Made by a program: the position numbers and the translations under genes | Assembly: GCF_016428645.1 (NCBI RefSeq) | Contig: NZ_JAELXW010000048.1 | Span: 1 to 46,592, forward strand | Reading direction: 5' to 3' | DNA: 46,592 nucleotides | Source of the DNA: Glycomyces salinus | Lineage (GTDB): Bacteria > Actinomycetota > Actinomycetes > Mycobacteriales > Micromonosporaceae | The notes under the pieces: model-generated | Databases searched by the model: none | Told to the model about the DNA's origin: nothing | The model's input: only the letters and a program-made list of their open reading frames with translations | Part shown: one piece after another, positions 15,815 to 23,837 of the stretch | Layout: each line of letters begins with the position of its first letter | Position numbering within the stretch: the first letter of the stretch is position 1

Positions 15815-16335
15815 CCCTCGGTTCAGCTTCCGACAGCGACCGTTCCAGCCTGACATCGCAGATGCAGCTGGAGCTGTTCGCCGACTATCACCAGATTCTC
15901 CTTCTGGACGAACACTCTGAGGCGGATTTCGGCGATCTTTGGAGTGCAACGGCCACGCAGGACTCGATGGCCGTCGGAGACGATGGGCTTGCCATCGGTA
16001 CAGAGGTCAACGTGAATGTGGCCGTCACCGTCGAACTCCATACCCGAGCGCCCGGACCCGACGCCGATCAGTTCGACAACGTGGTGGAGGCGAGCGTCAA
16101 TGCAGCGTCAGGCAGACTCGTGGTCCTCGGCTGCACCGACTACTTTCCCGAAGCGCAGCGCATCCCAGTCGAACCAGGATGGGTCCGCGTCCGCGTCTCT
16201 CGCTGGAACCTGCGCAATGCCGCCCGAGCGGGACACCTCTCGGACGATGACGTGGAAACCATGGAGAAGCTCCGGATACAAGTCTGGCGCTGCCCCAACC
16301 GCCAACTAGCCGTAATAAAGAGGTGGAAAGGCTGA
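15811..16335 (+). CDS. Hypothetical protein, 174 aa
   Basis: Read from GTG 15811, which overlaps the stop of the repeat-C micro-ORF; there is no other obvious ribosome site. The protein is soluble, with MQLELFADYHQILLLDE near the start, a beta-rich middle (VNVNVAVTVELHTRAP) and WVRVRVSRWNLRNAAR near the end. The pattern resembles small immunity-type proteins, but I cannot assign a family. It shares a cassette with the HAD protein downstream, separated by 226 bases without a convincing gene. Confidence 0.75.
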   Translation: MTLGSASDSDRSSLTSQMQLELFADYHQILLLDEHSEADFGDLWSATATQDSMAVGDDGLAIGTEVNVNVAVTVELHTRAPGPDADQFDNVVEASVNAASGRLVVLGCTDYFPEAQRIPVEPGWVRVRVSRWNLRNAARAGHLSDDDVETMEKLRIQVWRCPNRQLAVIKRWKG

Positions 16336-16561
16336 CCAGGGACACCATATCCACTTCGACAACCAAAGCCCTGGGCCACATGGCCAGGTACCTCGGCCGG
16401 GCCCGGATGGGAGTTCATGCGCACTCAGGCATGTCGGATACGAATCGAGTCCGCTCAGGTCCGCATTTGGTCAGAGCAACTAGACACCCGACCACGACTG
16501 TCCTCTGCCGAACCCACTTTGAGCGCGAAGTCCTCAGCGACCGACAGACGTTGGCCGCGGC

Positions 16562-17059
16562 ATGATCGATCACGGCGAGCAACAGCTGCTGTTCCTCGAC
16601 GTCGACGGGACCCTCATCCCGTTCGGCCAACGGAAACCGCGAGTACCGGAAGATGCCATAAACAACTCGTACGTCGCACGACTCAATCCGCAGCTAGGAC
16701 CGCGCCTGGCAGTACTGCCATGCCAACTGGTCTGGGCTTCAACCTGGGAAGATGAAGCAAACACCGAGGTGGCTCCTCGGCTGGATCTACCATCGCTGCC
16801 GGTGGTGTACTGGCCGGAACCCTCGACCGAGGGCGAACTCGAAGACCAATGGTTCAACCTGCACTGGAAGACGCGCGCGTTGGTGGAATGGGCCGCCGGA
16901 CGTTCGTTCGCCTGGGTCGACGACGAAATCACCGAAGCTGACATCGAGTGGGCAGCCGCCAACTACCACGGCCGCGCCTTCCTCCTCCCAGTTGACGCCT
17001 CTCAAGGACTCACCGACAACGATCTCGAAGTTCTCGGCTCCTGGCTACGAGGGACATGA
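16562..17059 (+). CDS. HAD-superfamily phosphatase-like protein
   Basis: A 165-aa minimal HAD fold. Motif I is LLFLDVDGTLIPFG with nucleophile Asp15 and acid Asp17. The motif II region is LVWASTWEDEAN and motif IV is FAWVDDEI, with the paired acids that bind Mg2+. No cap domain is present. The style matches the HAD domain linked to 'Swiss army knife' RNA-repair proteins, which often occurs alone next to unknown genes in actinobacteria. Substrate unknown. Confidence 0.85.
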   Translation: MIDHGEQQLLFLDVDGTLIPFGQRKPRVPEDAINNSYVARLNPQLGPRLAVLPCQLVWASTWEDEANTEVAPRLDLPSLPVVYWPEPSTEGELEDQWFNLHWKTRALVEWAAGRSFAWVDDEITEADIEWAAANYHGRAFLLPVDASQGLTDNDLEVLGSWLRGT

Positions 17060-17062
17060 AAC

Positions 17063-17160
17063 GGACGCGGTGGGCAAGCCCATCGGGTCCGGATAAGAAA
17101 ATCTGTGCACCTAGCGACCGCCTACCTGAACCCATCGCCCCAGGTCACCGCACTTATAGC
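17063..17160 (+). repeat. Cassette repeat copy D: hairpin plus micro-ORF
   Basis: A stem formed by GGAC...TGGGC and GCCCA...GTCC (17063-17090) is followed by GGATAAGAAAATCTGTGCACC. GTG 17105 opens a frame beginning VHLATAYLNPSPQVTALIAHI. The frame stays open to 17398 only by running antisense through the end of the NACHT gene. This copy starts four bases after the HAD gene stop, so its hairpin may also end that transcript. Confidence 0.65.
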
Positions 17161-17165
17161 GCACA

Positions 17166-19982
17166 TCACTGACGTACTTTTAGTTGGTCGCCTACCGGCT
17201 GCCGCGAAAGTACCGACCAGACTGCACGCGCGACGAGCGACCGTGCAGCCCATTGCTTCGGAGCCAGGTCACCGAGACATACTTCGAGGATCTCAGCGAG
17301 ATCAGGATTCTGCAAGACTCGAATTACATGACCGCAGTCGAAGTCTTTCGGAATCTGCTCAGGCCATAGGTCTTCCTCGGGCGCCACTCGAAGAGTGAGC
17401 TCGTCGCATTCCTCGAGTGCATGAGAAAGCAACTGGGCATCCGCCCCACTATCTCCCTCCAGGAATGATTCAACGCGCGGCCGCAGCAGCTCTCCAACCG
17501 AAACGGAATTGCCCTTGCCAAGTGGAGACACCCACATTTCCAAATATCGTTGCATATCGGAAGGTTGCCCGGGAATCCGAGATCCAAAGTCGCCTTCTAT
17601 GCAAATCACCGAAGCGATCGCACAAGCTTCGGGGGTTCCCGCAAACGCATTCTTCAGCGCATTTCGAATTCGGCGAGAGTGAAGTTGGTGAGCTGCTGCC
17701 AGACTGAGCCCTAGTGCTACCGCACGAGGCTCTTCTGGCATAGGTCCAGCTGTAATGCGAAGCGCGCAATCCACGAGGCGCTTCTGCCAAATTGGTTTGG
17801 ACGAAGCGAGACCGTCATCTAGCAGATGCGAGGCAAGCTCAGGCGCAACAGGATAGAGCCATCCAGGCCAGTCGGCAGAATTGTCATACTCTTCAATAAG
17901 CTCCACTACCAACTTCCGGCGATGGTCATCATTTGTAAAAAGACTTCCCGCCGCGAATAGCCACACATTACGCCAATGAGGGCTTCGAGCAGCAAGACTA
18001 AGGCGCCTACGAATCGCATCATCGTTACCTTTCACGAGCTCCCGATCCGCCATAAGCTCCTGAAGACTTCGAACCTCAAATGAAACAGTATCTCCTTGAT
18101 CCGGAGTCAGAAGGACCAAGCGCTTTGTAGCTACCTCTAGCATACGAGTCGCCACATTCGCAGCTTCACCACCAGCTTCATAGCCAATTTCAATCATTCG
18201 CTCAAGCGCCAGGTCCTTTAGTTTATCCCTAGGCAATCTGGCACGCACTTCGCCACTAGCTTCGCATTGGACTTGCAGGAACAGTCCTACACGCTCGTGA
18301 AGCTCAGTGATCTCGTCACTATGCGTTGCGAAGAAATCTCGAAGAGTTGTTTCTTTGGCTGCTTCGCGCTTAAACACAGTCTTGTAATATTCTGAAAAGA
18401 GATGAAAGCGGTTGACTGGCAGAGTTCCTGCTTCTTCCAAGATAAAGGTCAGAATCAGCACCTGCAGAGGCGTCTTAAGTAGGCGATCCGATCGTGGATC
18501 TGCCGCCGCATTAGCAAATCGACCAAGGAGGGATTTGCATTGCTCCTCATCGTCATGAAGTCGTTGGCTCGTAATATGGCGACCATATCTGAGAGCTTCT
18601 TCATTAGTGAAATAGTCCAGGTCGTATTGCGCAAAGTGTTCTGGGAGAATACGCTCATTATACCCTGTTGGTCGAGTTGTCACTACGATTAGCAAATCGG
18701 CATCAAGCTCGTCAGCCTGTTCCACTAGTTCAGTAATCTCATCAAGTACTCGATTTCGAAGCTCCGGAGATGTCACTTCATCGAGCCCATCGAAGAAGAT
18801 GACCGATGGCCACACTTTAAGCCATTTCTTCAGGTCGGCAGGAGCGAGTTCAATATCCGCCCTTTCAGATACAACGCTCGAAAGCCATTTCATTAGCGAC
18901 GGGCCGCCGCTTGGCCCCAGCGCAGTAGCCATCGAAGCGAGATTGACCCAGAGTGGCCAACGAGGGCTCTTCAAGCTACCAAGATCCAGTCGCTCCAGCG
19001 ATTTCGACGTACCCTCAATCACCTCCGAGACCGTCGGTGTATTCTGTTCAGCCTTCGCAAAATGGGATCGATACACCTGAGTCAGGTATCGCGTCAAAGT
19101 ACTTTTTCCATTTCCTGGCGCCCCAGTAATCACAAGATGACGCGGCCCCCCTCGCTCCCATAGCGATCGTCGCATCGCGGATTCACCTTGCGAGAGACAG
19201 GTCTCGAGAACTGGCCGCCGCACACGATCGTGGTCCAACGCCCGCACGTCAATAATGGCCAACTCTAGTGACTGCCTAGCTGATCCGCCTGCCTCGCCGA
19301 ACTTGACCCAGCGGTCATGGTGAAGTGTGCTCTGGGCATGTGCCTTAAGAATCGGCGCCAACCGATCGGCGTCGAGGGATCCATCGAGGGATTCCAGACG
19401 CTCGAGGATATCTCCCACCGTGAGAATCGCCGGAAACGCCTTACGGACTGCATCTTGATTCGAAATGAGGCTATTTAGATAGTCTCGATGCCATACCTTG
19501 GCATCGCGGAGTCCTCGGCGACGTAGGGTGTCAGGCTTTTCCGGGTCACCGAAATTGTGATCGAGCTGCTCACTTATAAAGTGGTCTATTTTGTCGATCC
19601 CTCCCCCTGGGTCCGCCGCCGAGAGCCGAACATTTGTCACGAAAACAATGTACTGAGGAAAGCGAGCCCGCTTGCTATCCGGAACCATCCACTTTGCGAA
19701 CTCCGATCGTATTTGACCCGCCAGCCAAGTAAGATTAGAGCTTGGACTGGATGGGTGCTCACATTGTTTAGCCTGGATGACTGTGTACCCATTCCAACTA
19801 TCTTGCGACCCTTCGGAAGTGCGTGCCCAATTGATTGTACCGTCAAAGGTACCTTCTCGACCGCCATCTTTGCCCGAGCCATACACCTGCACTCCGGGTC
19901 CAAATTCCGCCATAGCAAGTGCCATCGTCAATTGCTCAAAAGCTCGCGGTCCCAGTTCTTCAAGACAGAAGTCACTTGCCAT
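17166..19982 (-). CDS. NACHT NTPase with N-terminal restriction-nuclease-like domain
   Basis: A 938-aa protein from ATG 19982, with GGAGAG five bases upstream. Residues about 1-130 carry a PD-(D/E)XK-like nuclease core: GKDGGREGT at about 37-45, then YTVIQAKQ at about 67-74 (acidic, Gln-Ala-Lys pattern). The NACHT NTPase follows, with Walker A GAPGNGKST at about 287-295, Walker B VIFFDGLDEVTS near 393-404, and TTRPTGY. The C-terminal 450 residues are helical and may be a sensor. Bacterial NACHT proteins with nuclease effectors act in phage defence. Codon usage is more A+T-rich than the neighbours, which suggests recent transfer. Confidence 0.88.
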   Translation of the reverse strand: MASDFCLEELGPRAFEQLTMALAMAEFGPGVQVYGSGKDGGREGTFDGTINWARTSEGSQDSWNGYTVIQAKQCEHPSSPSSNLTWLAGQIRSEFAKWMVPDSKRARFPQYIVFVTNVRLSAADPGGGIDKIDHFISEQLDHNFGDPEKPDTLRRRGLRDAKVWHRDYLNSLISNQDAVRKAFPAILTVGDILERLESLDGSLDADRLAPILKAHAQSTLHHDRWVKFGEAGGSARQSLELAIIDVRALDHDRVRRPVLETCLSQGESAMRRSLWERGGPRHLVITGAPGNGKSTLTRYLTQVYRSHFAKAEQNTPTVSEVIEGTSKSLERLDLGSLKSPRWPLWVNLASMATALGPSGGPSLMKWLSSVVSERADIELAPADLKKWLKVWPSVIFFDGLDEVTSPELRNRVLDEITELVEQADELDADLLIVVTTRPTGYNERILPEHFAQYDLDYFTNEEALRYGRHITSQRLHDDEEQCKSLLGRFANAAADPRSDRLLKTPLQVLILTFILEEAGTLPVNRFHLFSEYYKTVFKREAAKETTLRDFFATHSDEITELHERVGLFLQVQCEASGEVRARLPRDKLKDLALERMIEIGYEAGGEAANVATRMLEVATKRLVLLTPDQGDTVSFEVRSLQELMADRELVKGNDDAIRRRLSLAARSPHWRNVWLFAAGSLFTNDDHRRKLVVELIEEYDNSADWPGWLYPVAPELASHLLDDGLASSKPIWQKRLVDCALRITAGPMPEEPRAVALGLSLAAAHQLHSRRIRNALKNAFAGTPEACAIASVICIEGDFGSRIPGQPSDMQRYLEMWVSPLGKGNSVSVGELLRPRVESFLEGDSGADAQLLSHALEECDELTLRVAPEEDLWPEQIPKDFDCGHVIRVLQNPDLAEILEVCLGDLAPKQWAARSLVARAVWSVLSRQPVGDQLKVRQ

Positions 19983-20097
19983 AGGTCTCTCCAAATCTTG
20001 TGCAGATCCAGTATTCGTACATAATCAAGGAATCAACTTTCAGCTCCACGTATACAATCATCTCAAAGCAAGTCAAATGGGGTAGACCGTTCAGCGT

Positions 20098-20661
20098 CTA
20101 TCCTGGCCTTTCTGTCCGCGCAGCCAAGACTGACCCAGTGTAGCTGCTCGAATCAAGATCGGTGATTACATCGAGATCAACCAGAATGTGCCGAACAACC
20201 GTAAGAGCATCTTCAATATCGATTTGGTCACTTGCCGTTTCGACCTCAAGAAACGTTCCATCAAGTTCTGGCACAGTCACGAGGGTTGCCAGGATGCGCC
20301 GCCCTCGGTAATTGAAGCGAAAGTTCCGGCATTGCTTGGTGAGGCTAACCAATTCAACTAGGCCCAGATCTCTGAGCATCACCTCAACTGGATTACGGTC
20401 GGAGATAACAGTTTCGTGTTCCGGTTTGGAGCCGCTTTCCGGGTCGAGTGGGGGTTGTTTATAGGTCAGCAGGTGCTTCGTGCCGGTCAGAGTGGTGATA
20501 GTGCGGAGGCGGATTTCGCGGCCTTCATGGTCGAGGCGGTGGTCGGGCCAGTCGTAGTAGGTGTCGTGGTAGGTGGCGGGTTCTTCGGTGGCGCGTTTGC
20601 GGAGCCAGTGTTGGACGGCTTCGACGTTGCGGACTCGGGCTTTGAGCTCGGCTTCGATCAC
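20098..20661 (-). CDS. CYTH-domain protein (adenylate cyclase IV / ThTPase fold)
   Basis: A 187-aa protein beginning MIEAELKARV, which contains the ExExK signature (Glu3, Glu5, Lys7) of CYTH triphosphate tunnel enzymes. Other basic and acidic tunnel strands are visible: EIRLRTITT, KHLLTYKQPP, FLEVETA. CYTH enzymes act on triphosphates, such as thiamine triphosphate or inorganic triphosphate, or make cAMP; the substrate cannot be read from sequence. The start is GTG 20661, 13 bases after the XRE gene stop, so the two form an operon. Confidence 0.88.
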   Translation of the reverse strand: MIEAELKARVRNVEAVQHWLRKRATEEPATYHDTYYDWPDHRLDHEGREIRLRTITTLTGTKHLLTYKQPPLDPESGSKPEHETVISDRNPVEVMLRDLGLVELVSLTKQCRNFRFNYRGRRILATLVTVPELDGTFLEVETASDQIDIEDALTVVRHILVDLDVITDLDSSSYTGSVLAARTERPG

Positions 20662-20674
20662 GGGTATCAGCTTC

Positions 20675-21532
20675 TCAGATCAGGCGGTCGGCGGTGGTCC
20701 AGAGGTCGTCGTACTGGCGGGTGAAGCCGACGTGGAGCATGTTGTACTGCGCGGCGGTGAGGCGGTAGATGCTGGATTGGTGGCCTTCGGTGGTGCTGTT
20801 GAACATCGATAGGTAGATGAGGTCGTCGAGTCGGATGATTCGCCAGGTCGGGAGGGTCGAGTAGAGCGCGACGTTCAGGTCGAGGTGTTGGTGGTCGGTG
20901 AGCTCGCGGAGGCGGGTGATGGACAGGCGGATGCCGGCGGTGAAGGATTCTGTTGACTCGCCGATCTCCTGGGCTCGGTGGGCTGCGGCTGGGCTGTCGG
21001 GGTCGAGGAGCAGGACTCGGGCTTTGACTGGCTCGGGGCGGTCGGCCGTCAGGGGTTCGCGCAGGAGGGAGTCGTTGAGGCCGATCAGGCCGAGGGCGCG
21101 GACGGCCAGGAGGTCGACCTTGCTCGCTTGCCAGGCGGCGTCGCGGATTTCTTTGGCGGCGGAGGCTTGGGAGGCGAAGACTCTCGTGATGCCAATGCGC
21201 GCCGCTTGAGCTTGGGAGTCTTCTGGTTCGCCGATGGCTGGGGCGAGGCCGAGGAGGTGGCGGGCTCGGTCGGGCATGCCGAGGCCGTCGGCGATGCGTT
21301 CGAGGACTTCGATGCTGGCGATCTTGCGTTTGCCGTTGAAGATTTCGTTGGTGCGGCCCTGGCCGAGTCCGGTGGCGATGCCGATGCGGGACTGGGTCAG
21401 GCCGCCGTATTGCTGGACCAGGCGGAAGACGGCGGTCATGTCTCTGGCGGCGAGCGCCTGCCGCATGGTGTCGCGGCCCCAGAGGTCGTCGGGCAGGTCC
21501 ACGGGAACGAACATCGGTGTGTCCATAGCCAT
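20675..21532 (-). CDS. XRE-type HTH regulator with large C-terminal domain
   Basis: A 285-aa protein from ATG 21532 (ATG 21526 is also possible). An XRE helix-turn-helix lies at about 40-75 (LTQSRIGIATGLGQGRTNEIFNGKRKI). The C-terminal about 170 residues include VDLLAVRALGLIGLND, VKARVLLLDPDSPAA and WRIIRLDDLIYLS, in the style of actinobacterial regulators whose C-terminal domain resembles phospholipase-D-like sensor domains. It is the first gene of an operon with the CYTH enzyme and is divergent from the gene at 21682. The palindrome at 21542 suggests self-control. Confidence 0.82.
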   Translation of the reverse strand: MAMDTPMFVPVDLPDDLWGRDTMRQALAARDMTAVFRLVQQYGGLTQSRIGIATGLGQGRTNEIFNGKRKIASIEVLERIADGLGMPDRARHLLGLAPAIGEPEDSQAQAARIGITRVFASQASAAKEIRDAAWQASKVDLLAVRALGLIGLNDSLLREPLTADRPEPVKARVLLLDPDSPAAAHRAQEIGESTESFTAGIRLSITRLRELTDHQHLDLNVALYSTLPTWRIIRLDDLIYLSMFNSTTEGHQSSIYRLTAAQYNMLHVGFTRQYDDLWTTADRLI

Positions 21533-21541
21533 CTACAATAC

Positions 21542-21556
21542 ATCTCATCGTGAGAT
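21542..21556. promoter_or_regulatory. Small palindrome upstream of the XRE/CYTH operon
   Basis: ATCTCA-TCG-TGAGAT is a perfect 6-bp inverted repeat about ten bases upstream of the XRE regulator start. It is a candidate operator for that regulator. Confidence 0.5.
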
Positions 21557-21613
21557 ACCCACTTGGGGCTAGCGGGCCGGGTAGGCGGTTCGTGACGATG
21601 GGCATTGCACAAC

Positions 21614-21648
21614 GGGCCGCCGTCCCGATTCCACACGCGCGGCGGCCC
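21614..21648 (+). promoter_or_regulatory. Leader hairpin shared with the 32,119 gene
   Basis: Arms 21614-21622 and 21640-21648 (GGGCCGCCG / CGGCGGCCC) enclose a 17-base loop and end 33 bases before the GTG of the 196-aa protein. A paralogous gene at 31796-32119 has a matching hairpin (32149-32191) with the same loop length at a similar distance. It may be a transcription attenuator or a protein-binding RNA element. Confidence 0.65.
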
Positions 21649-21681
21649 GCTTCACCAGAACTCGTTGAAAGGAGCGTCCTG

Positions 21682-22272
21682 GTGACGACCGCAAGCCTAC
21701 GAGCCGCCGAGTCCGGCGGCAAGACCTCACCGGAAGTCCTCGGGGAGTGGACGACCGGCACCGGCAACCGGCTCACGCTCATGGCCCGCAAGGGCACCGG
21801 CTACGCCTCGACCTGGCTGAACTATCGCGGGCAGCCGGTCAAGATCGGCTACGCCCTGCACTCCGGCGGCGTCGTCCGCTCGGTCAGTTGGGAGGAGCCC
21901 TGGCGCGACCAGACCGAGGCATGGAAGGCCGAACAGCGCCGCCAGATCGCCTCACTCATCGCCGCCTGGTATGCCGAACAACCGCTCCCGACCGAGCCCG
22001 ATCCACTGCCGGCCTCGGTGGTCGGAACGTTCGACGTCGATGGATTCCGGTTCGCCGTCGAGCCGCAGGTCGCCGCTGATCAGGCACTGCTCAGTGTCCT
22101 GAACGTCGCGGGCGGCCTGACGCCGGTCGCCGACCTGCTCCACGATGCCGGGGGCATCTGCGGGATGGTCACCCGGCCGGGCTGGCAGTCGACCCCCGAC
22201 GATCGCAAGCGCCGCTGGCGGCGCGAGGCCGAGGCGATCTTGACCCGAGCGGCCGAGCACGGGCGAGTCTGA
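21682..22272 (+). CDS. Unknown protein, paralog of the 31,796-32,119 product
   Basis: A 196-aa protein from GTG 21682, with AAGGAG eight bases upstream. Its first 110 residues closely match the 107-aa protein at 31796-32119: shared blocks are SPEV.GEW, YAS.W, KIG....H.GGV.RSVSW.EPWR.QT.AWK..QRR and YAEQ. The C-terminal 85 residues, including GTFDVDGFRFAVEPQVA, are extra. No catalytic motif or membrane segment is seen. Both paralogs are divergent from XRE regulators and carry the same kind of leader hairpin, so they probably belong to one mobile-element family. Confidence 0.8.
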   Translation: MTTASLRAAESGGKTSPEVLGEWTTGTGNRLTLMARKGTGYASTWLNYRGQPVKIGYALHSGGVVRSVSWEEPWRDQTEAWKAEQRRQIASLIAAWYAEQPLPTEPDPLPASVVGTFDVDGFRFAVEPQVAADQALLSVLNVAGGLTPVADLLHDAGGICGMVTRPGWQSTPDDRKRRWRREAEAILTRAAEHGRV

Positions 22273-22285
22273 ATAGACCCCTCTG

Positions 22286-22316
22286 GCGGGGCCGCCGGGT
22301 GGGCGGCGCGCCCCGC
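22286..22316 (+). terminator. G+C-rich hairpin after the 196-aa gene
   Basis: GCGGGGC at 22286-22292 pairs with GCCCCGC at 22310-22316, with further pairing inside the loop. It lies 13 bases after the stop and probably terminates that transcript. Confidence 0.6.
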
Positions 22317-22470
22317 ACCCTCCACGGCTCGGGCGCGGCGGGCAGCTGACCCGCTTTCCTCCCAACCCGCCGCGCCCGCATCCGAACCACGTCCGTCCTG
22401 ATCCAGGTGCCGTCCAGCCGGGGGACGGCACTCGCAACGATCGTCCCGGCAGAACAGGAATCCGATACCC

Positions 22471-22932
22471 ATGCACTCCATCCGAACCAGACACGGGCGC
22501 GACCTGATCGCGCCGGAGACCTTCGACCGGCTCACCGGCCGACTGACGGGCGATCACGAACTCGACTCCAACACCGCCGAGCGCGTGGTCGATCAAGCGG
22601 CGGCCTTCCTCGCCGCGTGCGCGGCCACCAGCGCACCGCTGGCGCCCTCGGCGGCCGTGGACCTGGGCTGGCACGCCTTCATCCTGCACACCCGCGACTA
22701 CGCCGCCTTCTGCGAGACGGTCGCAGGCGGGTTCATCCACCACGTCCCGCACGAGGAACCCACCGCCGAGGAAGATAAAGCGACAGTCCAGGCGGTGCTC
22801 GATCAGACCATGGCCGCGATCCGCGCGGCCGGGATGTGGGTGGACGAGGAGCTGTGGCGCGTCGACGTTGGCGTCAAGTGCTCCCAGTGTCACAATGGCT
22901 GCGCCGACGACCCGCCACCCGACCGAGCCTGA
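22471..22932 (+). CDS. Glycine-rich-domain (GRDP) family-like protein
   Basis: A 153-aa protein. The block VDLGWHAFILHTRDYAAFCETVAGGFIHHVPHE matches the WHxxILxTxxYxxFC...FIHHxP pattern of the GRDP-like family, common in Streptomyces; its function is unknown. The tail holds a cysteine cluster (CSQCHNGC) that could bind metal. It precedes the kinase-fold gene by 14 bases and is probably cotranscribed. Confidence 0.75.
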   Translation: MHSIRTRHGRDLIAPETFDRLTGRLTGDHELDSNTAERVVDQAAAFLAACAATSAPLAPSAAVDLGWHAFILHTRDYAAFCETVAGGFIHHVPHEEPTAEEDKATVQAVLDQTMAAIRAAGMWVDEELWRVDVGVKCSQCHNGCADDPPPDRA

Positions 22933-22946
22933 ACTGGTAGGCGACT

Positions 22947-23837
22947 TTGAGCGCAACTGCCGATGACCTCCTCGATCCCGCTCTCCGGGCTGTCCTCGTC
23001 GACCGGTTCGGGAGCGGGGTCGAGGCGCGCCCGATCGAGGAGGGCGTGCACGCGGCCTTCACCGGCACTGTTGAAGCGGCCGGGCAGGTGTGGTTCTGCA
23101 AGGCCACACCGATGGCAGATGCACGACTTTCGCGCATGCTCGCCGATGAGGCGCGGGTGGCCGCGCTGCTCGGTTCGCTTGCTCCGGAGCTGGTAGCGCA
23201 CGTCGAGGCGCGCGGGTGGCGTGTGTTGCTGTCCGAGCATGTTCCCGGTCGTCACGCCGACCTCAGCCCAGGCAGCCCCGACCTGGAGCTACTGGCCGCG
23301 ATGGTCGATCAGCTCCATGCGACTGCCGCCGGGCTCCGAGTCGACTCGCTGCCGCGACTCGTTGACCAGTGGCGGCGGGCGAGTCCGTGGCGGCGCCTTC
23401 AAGCCCTGCCACACACTGAACTGCCACCAGGGATAGCCTCGCGGCTCGAGTGGGCCGCAGCGGGCGAACAGGGCCGCTTGTCGGTGCTGGAGGCCGAGAC
23501 GCTCGCCCACACCGATCTGCACGCGCTCAATATCCTCATCGGCGGCGATCGGGTTCGGATCGTGGACTGGGCGTGGGCCAGGGCCGCTCCACCTTGGTTC
23601 GACGCGCTTCTGTTCACCGTCCGCCTGGTCGATGCCGGGCACTCCCCCGCCGACGCGCTCGCCTGGCTCGAAAGCACCAGGCCGGGCCGATCTCTTGACA
23701 CTACGACCGCAGCGGCGGTCCTGATCGAGGCCACCGGGATGTGGGCCTGGCTCGGCCAGCGGGACCAGAGCAGGCCCCATCTGAAGGCGATCGCCGACGA
23801 CGCCTGCCGCCTTCTCGATCACCTGGCCCACGCATGA
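22947..23837 (+). CDS. Phosphotransferase of the APH/choline kinase fold
   Basis: A 296-aa protein with a probable TTG start (GGTAGG lies just upstream and no better start fits). The catalytic loop is LAHTDLHALNILI at about 187-199 (His, Asp, Asn) and the metal-binding motif is VRIVDWAWA at about 206-214. The conserved Lys is in WFCKATP. These proteins phosphorylate small molecules such as aminoglycosides or sugars; nothing here fixes the substrate, and antibiotic resistance should not be assumed. Confidence 0.85.
   Translation: MSATADDLLDPALRAVLVDRFGSGVEARPIEEGVHAAFTGTVEAAGQVWFCKATPMADARLSRMLADEARVAALLGSLAPELVAHVEARGWRVLLSEHVPGRHADLSPGSPDLELLAAMVDQLHATAAGLRVDSLPRLVDQWRRASPWRRLQALPHTELPPGIASRLEWAAAGEQGRLSVLEAETLAHTDLHALNILIGGDRVRIVDWAWARAAPPWFDALLFTVRLVDAGHSPADALAWLESTRPGRSLDTTTAAAVLIEATGMWAWLGQRDQSRPHLKAIADDACRLLDHLAHA

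Noticed and set aside
11479-17165. The repeat copies as a CRISPR array
   Set aside because: Spacing is over 1 kb and uneven, genes lie between copies, and no cas genes are present.
22947-23837. Antibiotic resistance call for the APH-fold kinase
   Set aside because: The fold is clear, but nothing in the sequence fixes an aminoglycoside substrate.
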